NCBI GenBank assembly: GCA_936450465.1
Contig: OW388292.1
Span: 23,838,652 to 23,902,651, forward strand
DNA length: 64,000 nt
Direction: 5' to 3'
From: Gibbula magus
Taxonomy: Eukaryota; Mollusca; Gastropoda; Trochida; Trochidae
In this document: positions 9,865 through 21,835 of the stretch, in pieces
Position numbering within the stretch: the first letter of the stretch is position 1
Layout of the letters: every line of letters starts with the position of its first letter
The notes under the pieces: generated by a model
Databases searched by the model: none
Told to the model about the DNA's origin: nothing
The model's input: the letters and a program-made list of their open reading frames with translations, nothing else
Program-made: the position numbers and the translations under genes

Positions 9865-12800
9865 TACGTTCCAACACATCATATGTGCTGTTTACAATAC
9901 AAACAAATTCACCCAGCTTGAATATTTGTCCCCAATCGCCAAATATATCATAATTACTAGTTTCCAATTAAAATCGAGTAACATAATTATGCATGTGCAA
10001 AAACCTAAAGTGCACGTTGCTATTTACATGCACAGTAGTTATATGACTTTTGAACGTTATCAACCCAAATTTGTTATTTTGTCTGTTTTAAATAAGATTC
10101 CAAAATTACGTTTGACTCATTGGCGCGCGCCACACGCTGTGCATTGTCCGGTTTTCGATCAGAAATCGAATCTTTTACCTTCATATCGTCAATATACTAA
10201 GTCGACTTTCATTAGAATGGTAGTTTTCGGTAACAGTTGGTACTTCTCGATGAAATAAGACCATTTATAACGTTTGCCATATTTGACCCCAAACAACACA
10301 ATGGATGTACCTTTAAGTTATGATAACACAGGTTTCACATGATAAACACGTTGTTCTTAAGACGAATTATTTGACTTTCAACGTATTTGCTTCAAGACTT
10401 CAATTAAGCTCTTCACCAAAACGGGTAGAAATGTATAACAGTCAATATAACAACATGTTAACTTCACATTGTTTTTGAATATCGATCACATACATCTGTC
10501 CAGATGAAGACCCCATTTCAGGAGTTAAAATTCAATTGTCAAGGTAGTTTATATTTCACTTCTATATCTCAAACATGGCGAAAGTAAATATCACACAGAC
10601 GGCATACTGTGCCAAAGAAGACTTAAGTGAACATCAGATTAGCTTCATGGCATCTGTTCTGTTGTCAGCCATATAACGCACATCCCCGGTCGACTGATAC
10701 CACCAATTATTCTGCCTTCAGGACTGGTTGTGGTTTTCACTGTCTGGATTGGACTTGACATTTACATCACATCTGTCTTCTGGATCTACGTAATTGTAAT
10801 AAAAGCAACAATGTTGTAATGTCTTTAAAATGTACTGAGATAAACCGAATTGAACATATACAACAGCTTCTTGAAACAACAGCTCTGTCTGACATAACAT
10901 CTTCTCTAATGCCTTGTAACCCCAATTACTCTGCTTCGGCATCTGCTTTATTGTATTATTGAAGCATTATACAGCTGCTAAATATGTTAGTGGCTTACAA
11001 ACTGTTTCTTAAATGTGAACAAATCATAATCGTTTTTTTGCAAATGATTTGATAAACTTTTTTGAGAAAACTAAAAAAACAAATTATTCATGTCACCAGG
11101 GGTGTTGAACTTTTGGTTTATTTGAAGAACATGCCACAGGACCTATGTTTCAAATTGAAGGCACTAAGTACCTTCTTAAAAATTAAAATGAAAACTAAAA
11201 GTCTTAAAATAGCAAATTTCTCTCAAATGTATTAATGAACAAGTATGGAGTACCATAGCAATATTTCTTAGAAGATAATAATGTAATAAGATCACAGTGC
11301 TGCATTTAATCGACCCTGGATCCATCTGGTAGAGAATCGTATTTCCTCGCGAAAGCTATAGAGATACCTTTCATATTTTCATACCTTTTCTTTATTTGAG
11401 TCACTGTCATGATTTCGAAGACGGAGTTTGATTCCACATCAACATTGTAAGCTATAATGTTTATCTCTGGTAACAGAAACGTAGTGTAAACGTGTACTAA
11501 TAATATGTATTTTGAAAATAGAACCATTGATGTGTCGATACATAGACTAGACCAAATCTTAACAAAATAGACAGTAGGTTTTTTGTTGAAATTATATATA
11601 CACATTAGAAATACACATTAGAGATCGTTCCCTTAGAGGCTAAACTGTTTAAATTGAATTCATCATCATTTTGACATTATATGGTGATATTTAGATTGTG
11701 TTAACTCGCTCATTGTTAAAACCATGTTAACCAAACTTGTTTCCATTTGCACCTTTTTAAAACTATTTATGAAATAGTTAATGAAAATATGACAAAATAT
11801 TGAATACATATGGCTCTACGTACTTAACTTGTATGTCTAATCTTAAGAATTATACAAATGTTATCTGTAGATAATAATATGCGTAAAATCATACACGCAC
11901 CTTATGACTGTATCCAGTTTGAATTGGTCATCACCAATACAGTGTGTGCTACAGAATACAATTAAATTACACTCCATATATGGCAAATCTATCAATGGCA
12001 GCAGTTTGCCTCAACGTTATATCAAATACAGGATAATCGTTATGGTTAAATCCGGGAAATCAATATACAATAGAACAATAGTCCCATCAAAAGTCCTACA
12101 TAATATGCCAAACGCGAATAGCAAACAGCGGATATAGCGAACTGAATTATTTTGTTCCTTGGAGTTCGTTATATCCGTGTTCTACTGTATCTATATAAGA
12201 TAAATATATCTCATAAATATCACCAATTGTAATGGTTCTAAAATGAAATAAAAAAACTTCTTCATATATTTTCAACAACTCTACGTAGTGCCAAATCAAT
12301 ACATGATAGGCGGTTTTGACATTTAAAGCGATCAAACGATTCCTTTTATTTTATTTCATATTTTCGATTTGACTCGATATGTGTTTAAAATGATTGTAAT
12401 GAAAACATGTAACATTGTGACACCGATGAATTCATGAAATCCATGTATGTTTCGTTCTCTCAATCCTGATATATCATTGTGAAGCATTTTCCCAATAAAA
12501 ATGTTTTGCAAATTCCTTTAAAGAATCTTTAATTGTTCATGACATCGACCTGTTGCCAGGTTCAACAGGGGACTTTTCCATTCTTCAGAGAATGCAATAC
12601 GTTTACGCTCGGCAGATGTGACTAATGAAATGCTCATCTCCTGATTACGTGTCCCTGGGGGAGCACTGATTACGATTCGATAGACAGTCACCCTCCAATG
12701 TAGTTAATTAGTTTATCGCCTTACCTAGTCACGAATATATGGAGTTTAATATCATACTTCGGTTGCTAAATAGTCAATTGTTTTCATGATTCTTTGTTGT

Positions 12801-15203
12801 TATATAACGTTTTATATCATATATTCAAGTAACAGACACTTCATTTCCAGTAATGTTTAACGAAATTTAGGAGCTAGCGCTCCTTCTATGTAAAGGGTAA
12901 TCTTCTAAAGGTAATCTATGGGTAATGCTGTCAGAAGTGTCCCTTACATTGACATCATGTCAGTTTCATCAACACAATCCAGAATACAATTGTGACCGTT
13001 AATTAGCTTAGGTTGTACAGAACTAGCAGATGATATTATCTGATCCTATTGGCTTGTCTCAAGGGATAAGTGTCATGAAAAGTTCGATATTTGCCATTCC
13101 ACTGTTGACTCAACCTAATGGTCAGTAGTCTCGATGTTGAACATAGGGTATACAGATCGTATCAAGTCGTTGGTGGAATACATAAAAAAAGATTTTCTGG
13201 ATAACAATTCTTTATTGTTTATTGTTTATTTACTACAACATAACATGCTGGAATTTGAATGAAGAGTCCCTTGCTTTATTTCTCCATCAGTTTTAATGTA
13301 GATAATAAAATGATGAAATGTATCTTTAAACTTCCCTTCCAGGTTTCAAAATTCAGATTTGTTTTGAATTATTACAGTTTCTATAAGATATACATCGACT
13401 TCCTTGATAAGTCTGACAAAACATTAACTCTGAGTATGTGAACGTTGTACCAATGCTGTTTATACTGAAACATGATAACATTACTTCACTTCACAAACTT
13501 GATTTAACTAAATTAAAATATGTAAATAATCTGTTTTACACACAAAGGTCCATATACTAAAATTAATCGGTCATTCCTGTACATTTTCTTCTGTAAATAA
13601 TGATTCGGTCATTTCCTTTTTTATGGAGAACAATGTCACATATGGTTAGTGATATATTGATATGAAGTTCATTTGACTTCGTTGATCCAAACGCATTTTT
13701 TCAACTGATCTCATTTCCCTTTCTGTCTTTCATCTCATGAGAGATTTAAGCTTAACCACATGCCAAAAAAAGCCTACAGATGATTACTGTCACCTATTAT
13801 TAAATTTCATGACACAAATGAAGATATTCTGAGAGAGCATTGGACATTTTAGTGAAGATATCCCAGGGGCATTATATAAAACACGAGTTGTAGCAACGTG
13901 CAACGTGAATTTCTGTTTTTACAATTTGGAGAATCGATTGTTTGAAAAAAGAAAGTTACATATTTGAACAATTCATAGTTACAAAATCAAATTGTTCACA
14001 GAACAAAAATATAAAAAATAATCAATAATCAATATAAAATATAAAGCTGCTTTCACAAACCTAGTGAAATGTTTTAAAACAACGTATGATTGGTCAACTA
14101 TGGGTCGCTATTAGCAATGTAATGCTTAGGTACATTGGTGTTGCTGGCTTCCAGCGCGTAATAATACTAACAACGTGTAATAATACTAACAACCGTAATA
14201 GAAAGAAATAGCCTTGGAAGGGCATCTAAATTGAAAGTGTATTCAGAAATGGAACTGAAGGTTAATAGTTCATGTGAGATTGGAATTTATAACATGTGCT
14301 TCAAAATAACATTTTATGAAAATACTTACAAAGTGTGAACTGGTTCCTTTTATTATTTTAATTTTCTATTAAATAACCTTCTCTTTGATCAAGGTTGGAT
14401 TCAATACAATTAGTTGACCTCGCCATTTTACAAATAATATTCAACGTTTCCAAATACGAAATTATTTGTTTACACGATCAAAACGTTGTATTTTCTGGTC
14501 TCTTTAACATTGTGTCATTTCGACCTAAACCACCTCACTTTATATCACCTTACATTAATTATACCTAAACTGGTGTAGCCTCACCGCTAACAATAGGCTA
14601 GTTTCATGACACCCTTATACTCTATGGGAAAGCCAATTTCTATGCAGATAGAGACAACCTATGAGAGATTGGTGGTACCATGTTCTGGTGTGATGTGATT
14701 TAGATGTCAGTCTCGGGGACTTTTTTGTGAAGCTAATCTGATATTCACTCGAGTCTGCTTGCGCTCAGTCTAGGGTTTGTAAGTAATACTTTTTGGGATT
14801 AGATTGAAAATTGTTTAAGAAATTGAACTGAAGTGTAATACTTCATGTGGGATAAGAATCGATATCTTGTGTTTAACATGTTTGGAATTACTGTCAATAT
14901 TCACCATCGATGACAGGTAAAATAATACTCAAGGCTCTCTTACCAACAACACAACGCTCTAAAATTGTATGTACTATTCCAAACGTGCTGTAGAAGTTCA
15001 GCCTTAACGTACATGAATATTTGATTTCCTTAGGACAATTATGATTTTCCCCATACTATGGCTGCAAAGGCAAAATATATCCTTTGTGTATATATGATGT
15101 CAGTCTTCTGGAAAATCTTGCAATAAACTATGGACAATATATATACATGTATCTGAATGAAATATTTATTTTGCTTAACATCCAATAACATCATATTTGT
15201 TAT
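9865..15203. other. AT-rich spacer, no confident gene
   Basis: Several 60-140-codon ORFs occur but none has recognisable domains. A single small exon-like segment on the minus strand (11385-11466) has good splice signals and is described in the findings. I see no repeat boundary, RNA gene or array. Confidence 0.55.
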
Positions 15204-15262
15204 CTGAGTGAGTGAGTTATTGTTTAACGCTGCTTCTGTAGTATCACAACCATTCTGCAGTA
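15204..15262 (+). repeat. Fragment of a molluscan-type SINE/DNA repeat tail
   Basis: The stretch with repeated GAGTGAGTGAG followed by TTATTGTTTAACGCTGC resembles the abundant gastropod/bivalve repeat in which GAGTGAGTGAGTT precedes an ACGCCGC-like motif. It is short and unbounded; the call rests on recalled similarity. Confidence 0.4.
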
Positions 15263-15896
15263 TTAGCAGCCAGAAATTTAGGTTTTGTTATCTGAATAAG
15301 ATATGAACAACGCACTGGGCATAAAGGTTCCCTCTCTTTTTGCATACAATTAACCAAAAGTCGTTGATAAATTGCAACTAATGTTATCCAAACTATGACA
15401 TAGTCACCAAAATAAATATGACATGTCCCATTTACCTTTCTCTTGTCATACATATTGAATTGCATATATGATGTTGAAACCAGTGCCCGAGATCAGTTGA
15501 TGCTGTTTTAAACGACCCGAAATTGTAAGATGAATGTAGAAATAAGTGGTATTTGTGAGCCCGTTCGTTCCACTATGATTTACGGCCATAGCTTGAAACT
15601 GTTAAAGATACACCAATGATATTTGATGACGTTACGATTCAACTGAACTTGTAATTGTCATTATTTAGATTTTTCTAGAAATAACATGCTTTGATTTGGA
15701 TGATCGTTAGTAAAGGTATTTTTATGTTTCGTTTCCGCACCAAATTAAACCTCTGTTTAAAATTATGTCATTTTATAAATAAAAAAAAGATTCAACTTTT
15801 CCAAATGCGTGAATATTTTTCGGACATGTTCAAGACGTTGTATTTTCTAGTATGTTTTTCACTGTATACATTTTACGAAATGCAGTTAGACATAAC

Positions 15897-16422
15897 TTAA
15901 AGGCGCTGAAGCACGCCATTCCTAATGAATTTAAGTGTTAACACGAAAATGTAAATAAGTTATATCAATGGCTGAATAATACTCCTCGAGCTCAATCAAT
16001 GAAGAGAGTTCCAAAACAACTTGGTTGGGTTAACCCATGCGACTGCATTTCCCTTCAAATGAGCGGCCATTTTATTATGCATACATTAACATTATTTTAC
16101 ATTAAAGGTTTCAAGTGATCTGACTGATGCCAGAAACCTAACATTCCGAGTAAACTTATAAGTATGGCATCCTGATGGAAGTATCTAACATCTTGCTGTC
16201 TGAACTCACAAATTCGTATGGGACCTTCAAATCTACCTCTCACACTGAAGAGTTTCACACCACTTTCGCATTATACGTCTCACCAATTTCTGTCAAATAC
16301 GGGCAGGTCATGTAATGAGATGTTTAACCCTCAAACGTAACAATATTATTTATAAACTTTAATAATTAATATCAAATTTAAGAAAACATAGTTTGCAAAA
16401 ACGCGTGCTACAGCACCTTTTT
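15897..16422 (+). mobile_element. MITE of the TTAA-ended family, copy C (diverged, 526 bp)
   Basis: Left end TTAAAGGCGCTGAAGCACG; right end ACGCGTGCTACAGCACC with the final TTTAA decayed. It shares GAGCGGCCATTTTATTATG and a TGGTTGGGTTAACCC segment with other long copies (A type). Non-coding. Confidence 0.75.
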
Positions 16423-18865
16423 CAATCCTCAGATACTATGATAGTATAAATTAAATATGTGGTGTTAGTTTAATAACACTTAATATTGGAGAGAGCATAT
16501 ACAAAACAACACCTTGAACACAATATGAAACACTTCTGATGACTCCTATCTGTATCCACGCTTGCAGTAGGATGTAGCTTGACACTGGATTGGATATATT
16601 TGAATAACCAAAGAATTGGTTAGTTGATGACTGTCCACTTGTCTTATTATGTTTGGTCCATGTATGTATACGGACATGCATATCTGTTAAAAGTCACTAT
16701 GAGGTACCGTTAACGTTGATGTAAGGTCTGTATAGACTTTTCTGTATAGTACTTCTCATGAACTTGGTCATAAATCCCTCGGTACTATTACAAATCAAAA
16801 CAAAGGACCAGTGGCCAACTGAGCGATTAACATTTATACTTTGCATTTCTGGTAGCAAGAGCAGCTAATTTTCCATTTTTACCGATTTCTTTCAAACATA
16901 TCTACAGCAGTAAAGGTTTGTAATATATGTAGGCGATGTATCATGTTAACATCTGCAACATTGTCCCTTTTCTTTTGATTTCTTTCCGTATGTGAAAACT
17001 AAGCTCTGACGCATTACCATTTTTAAAATTTTCCTTTCATTGTGTGAAAATGTAAAACGGACTAAAATAACCTTGCAATATTTCTTTTCTTATGGAAAAC
17101 GTAACTCTGACGCATTACCTTTATTCATCTTCTTTGAACATGTTTAACATGAGATAGGGATTTTAATACACCATGGGATGTTTTTCAAATATTTGTAGGA
17201 AAAAAGAACAGTGAGTGTCAAATTTGAAGCTCATGACGGGTTAGAAAACCTTTCTAAAGTTTTATGATAAAAAAAGTGATGACAATGACGTTCGGGGGAG
17301 ATATGTTATATGGATAAATAAAGGACAGTTATATGTCCATTGTTTATGTTTCTTCATCAATACCTAAAACAGGAGATAATTAATTGATGATCAAGAAAAG
17401 TTTTCACCTTGTAATCGATTTAAGTATTATTCTCAAAAGCATGCAGGAGAGACGTGTGTTTACTAAATTTGTCAATTTGCTCTCGTCAGTTAGTGGAATG
17501 GTGACAACTCCTAGACACAAAGACAAAATTTCAAAATCACATTAAAGTATATAAAAGGAATACTTATTGGCTTTTTTTATAATTAGAAATTTTAAAAGCT
17601 ATGCATTTAAAAAGATAAAAGAAAAGTACCTGATTTTTTAAATACAGAATGAATTGATTTGATTGTATCGTATAATCAATGTTAATGTTAATGACAAATA
17701 TAAGATTTCTTTCATTAAAGATCAATGGGGTATGTTGATGAAAATATATGAAAATTGCCAAAAATCCTTCTCATTGAAAATATGCACTTAATTTCAAACT
17801 TATTTCATCTTGTAGCCGACATATTTCTCTAGCGATTAAGATCATTTATATATGTTGAAAGACATACTGGAAATTATTTAATAATCTACTGGAAATTATT
17901 AATTTAAAACACCAATATGTCCCAGCCGTTTTTGTGGCAGACAATTATTTGAGGCAGGCGATTAAATTTTTTAAAGTCATAATATATACATAATATATAT
18001 GCAATTTAAAATTATTAATATAATCAGTGCATGATATGAGCTTGAACTTTACGTAAATATGCTAATGTCAGAATTATTTTTTAAATGGAGATACCGACTA
18101 GTTTATTAATTACTACATTTGATTATTCAAGGAAGGCAATTATTTATTTCAAACAGGTATTAGACCTGGTGATTATTCAAGGCAACCGACAATCAAAGTT
18201 TTGCGGTAAATTTCCATTAGAAACATAACACACTCAGTTGCTCTGTTCACTGTTCAATTCATTTGGAAGACAGATCACTTATTTGCAGTAAAGGAAGCGA
18301 AGAACTGAAATGATATAGTGTTTTTGATGTTCATATTCATCCCAGCAAGAACACTATAGATTTACTACCTCACCTATATATTCACATACATGTATATGCC
18401 TGCATCAAATGCATATAATATCGACTTTTAAACAACGCGGGAATGATAATTACGTGATTTTGAAATCTATTAAAACATTTATATACAGTGTCATGTGTTA
18501 AAAGTTCTAAATGATCTCATTTATGAAACATCTTCTTCTATATCATGTAGTTTGAATGAAACTTCTTTTTCTGTGCAAAATAACTAAGCACTGAACAAGG
18601 CTTAATTTGAGATTGATCACATTCTTTGTAATTGAATCCATTTTTATGTGATTTTGCGTTTCATCTACGGATTAGCTTGTGACAAAACAAATGGGATGGT
18701 AAAATTGATGCGCATAAAACTGCATCAGCATGTGTCCATTATGAGCAAAATAATTATAAGATAAAAACAATTGCGAGTTGGTACAAACGATTTCAGTATT
18801 TCTTGAAACACTCTTCTTTTTAATGTGAAGTCTAAGGAAAATGTTTAATCGTTGACCCTTTGAGG
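16423..18865. other. AT-rich spacer before the minisatellite
   Basis: No gene, RNA or bounded repeat is recognised. Short ORFs at 16451-16681 and 17564-17761 on the minus strand have no motif or splice context. Confidence 0.55.
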
Positions 18866-21835
18866 CTGTGCCTGCATTACTTTCCAATATTGCCAGGCTT
18901 TTGCTTCTGCCTCTGTAGTATAACTATGCTGAATTACTTCTCATCAATATGGCTGGCTTTTGGTGCTGTCTCTGTGGTATCGCTATGCTTCATTACTTCT
19001 CAGCAATTAACTGGCTTTTGGTACTGTCTATGTGGTATCGCTATGCTTCATTACTTCTCAGCAATTAACTGGCTTTTGGTACTGTCTATGTGGTATCGCT
19101 ATGCTTCATTACTTCTCAGCAATTAACTGGCTTTTGGTACTGTCTATGTGGTATCGCTATGCTTCATTACTTCTCAGCAATTAACTGGCTTTTGGTACTG
19201 TCTCTGTGGTATCGCTAAGCTGAATTACTTCTCATCAATATGGCTGGCTTTTGGTGCTGTCTCTGTGGTATCGCTATGCTGAATTACTTCTCAGCAATTA
19301 ACTGGCTTTTGGTACTGTCTCTGTGGTATCGCTAAGCTGAATTACTTCTCAGCAATATGGCTGGCTTTTGGTACTGTTTCTGTGGTATCGCTATGCTTCA
19401 TTACTTCTCAGAAATATGGCTGGCTTTTGGTACTGTCTCTGTGGTATCGCTAAGCTGAATTACTTCTCAGCAATATGGCTGGCTTTTGGTACTGTCTCTG
19501 TGGTATCGCTATGCTTCATTACTTCTCAGCAATATGGCTGGCTTTTGGTACTGTCTCTGTGGTATCGCTATGCTGAATTACTTCTCAGAAATATGGCTGG
19601 CTTTTGGTACTGTCTCTGTAGTATCACTATGCTTCATTACTTCTCAGCAATATGGCTGGCTTTTGGTACTGTCTCTGTGGTATCGCTATGCTGAATTACT
19701 TCTCAGAAATATGGCTGGCTTTTGGTACTGTCTCTGTAGTATCACTATGCTTCATTACTTCTCAGCAATATGGCTGGCTTTTGGTACTGTCTCTGTGGTA
19801 TCGCTATGCTTTATTACTTCTCAGCAATATGGCTGGCTTTTGGTACTGTCTCTGTGGTATCGCTATGCTGAATTACTTCTCAGCAATATGGCTGGCTTTT
19901 GGTACTGTCTCTGTGGTATCGCTATGCTTTATTACTTCTCAGCAATATGGCTGGCTTTTGGTACTGTCTCTGTGGTATCGCTATGCTGAATTACTTCTCA
20001 GCAATATTGCTGGCTTTTGGTACTGTCTATGTGGTATCGCTATGCTGAATTACTTCTCAGCATTATGGCTGGCTTTTGGTACTGTCTCTGTAGTATCACT
20101 ATGCTGAATTACTTCTCAGCAATATGGCTTGCTTTTGGTACTGTCTCTGTGGTATCGCTCTGCTTCATTACTTCTAATCAATATGGCTGACTTGTGGTAC
20201 TGTCTCTGTGGTATCGCTATTCTGCATTACTTCTCAGCAATATGGCTGGCTTTTGGTACTGTCTCTGTGGTATCGCTATGCTTTATTACTTCTCAGCAAT
20301 ATGGCTGGCTTTTGGTATTGTCTCTGTGGTATCGCTATGCTGAATTACTTCTCAGCAATATTGCTGGCTTTTGGTACTGTCTATGTGGTATCGCTATGCT
20401 GAATTACTTCTCAGCAATATTGCTGGCTTTTGGTACTGTCTCTGTAGTATCACTATGCTGAATTACTTCTCAGCAATATTGCTGGCTTTTGGTACTGTCT
20501 CTGTGGTATCGCTATGCTTTATTACTTCTCAGCAATATGGCTGGCTTTTGGTACTGTCTCTGTGGTATCGCTATGCTGAATTACTTCTCAGCAATATTGC
20601 TGGCTTTTGGTACTGTCTCTGTGGTATCGCTATGATTTATTACTTCTCAGCAATATGGCTGGCTTTTGGAACTGTCTCTGTGGTATCGCTATGCTTCATT
20701 ACTTCTCAGCAATTTGGCTGGCTTTTGGTACTGTCTCTGTGGTATCGCTATGCTTCATTACTTCTCAGAAATATGGCTGGCTTTTGGTACTGTCTCTGTG
20801 GTATCGCTATGCTGAATTACTTCTCAGAAATATGGCTGGCTTTTGGTACTGTCTCTGTAGTATCAGTATGCTTCATTACTTCTCAGCAATATGGCTGGCT
20901 GTTGGTACTGTCTCTGTGGTATCGCTATGCTTCATTACTTCTCAGAAATATGGCTGGCTTTTGGTACTGTCTCTGTAGTATCACTATGCTTCATTACTTC
21001 TCAGCAATATGGCTGGCTTTTGGTACTGTCTCTGTGGTATCGCTATGCTTTATTACTTCTCAGCAATATGGCTGGCTTTTGGTACTGTCTCTGTGGTATC
21101 GCTATTCTGCATTACTTCTCAGCAATATGGCTGGCTTTTGGTACTGTCTCTGTGGTATCGCTAAGCTGAATTACTTCTCAGCAATATGGTTGGCTTTTGG
21201 TACTGTCTTTGTAGTATCGCTATGTTGAATTACTTCTCAGCAATATGGCTGGCTTTTGGTACTGTCTCTGGGATATCACTATGCTGAATTACTTCTCAGA
21301 AATATGGCTGGCTTTTGGTACTGTCTTTGTAGTATCGCTATGCTGAATTACTTCTCAGAAATATGGCTGGTTTTCGGTATTGTCTCTGTGGTATCACTAT
21401 GCTGAATTACTTCTCAGCAATATGGCTGGCTTTTGGTACTGTCTCTGTAGTATCACTATGCTGAATTACTTCTCAGCAATATGGCTGGCTTTTGGTACTG
21501 TCTATGTGGTATCGCTATTCTGCATTACTTCTCAGCAATATGGTTGGTTTTTGGTATTGTCTCTGTGGTATCACTATGCTGAATTACTTCTCAGCAATAT
21601 GGCTGGCTTTTGGTACTGTCTCTGTGATATCACTATGCTGAATTACTTCTCAGCAATATGGCTGGCTTTTGGTACTGTCCCTGTGATATCACTATGCTGA
21701 ATTACTTCTCAGAAATATGGCTGGCTTTTGGTACTGTCCCTGTGATATCACTATGCTGAATTACTTCTCAGAAATATGGCTGGTTTTTGGTACTGTCTAT
21801 GTGGTATCACTATGCTGAATTACTTCTCAGCAATT
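18866..21835. repeat. Minisatellite, about 50 head-to-tail units of 58-59 bp
   Basis: The unit can be written as GGCTGGCTTTTGGTACTGTC, TCTGTGGTATCGCTATGCTG, AATTACTTCTCAGCAATAT (59 bp). The first units are 58 bp and carry AATTAACTGG instead of AATATGGCTGG; the first and last are partial. Recurrent variants include GCTTCATT or GCTTTATT for GCTGAATT, CAGAAAT for CAGCAAT, GTAGTATCACT for GTGGTATCGCT, and ATATTGC for ATATGGC. Some variants recur in pairs (units near 19560-19770), a sign of local multi-unit duplication. Because 59 is not divisible by three and most units lack stops, long artificial ORFs (up to 285 codons, 20371-21228) arise in all three forward frames; I do not consider them genes. 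Confidence 0.97.

Noticed and set aside
10585..10676. Short ORF beginning ATGGCGAAAGTA
   Set aside because: Only about 30 codons, with no conserved motif and no splice partner.
20371..21228. 285-codon ORF rich in hydrophobic residues (and several similar ones from 18860 to 21700)
   Set aside because: It is produced by the 59-bp minisatellite being nearly stop-free in every frame; the three forward frames give the same peptide permuted, and ends are set by repeat variants.
18866..21835. CRISPR-like or satellite regulatory array
   Set aside because: Units are contiguous with no unique spacers and the context is eukaryotic; a plain minisatellite explains it.
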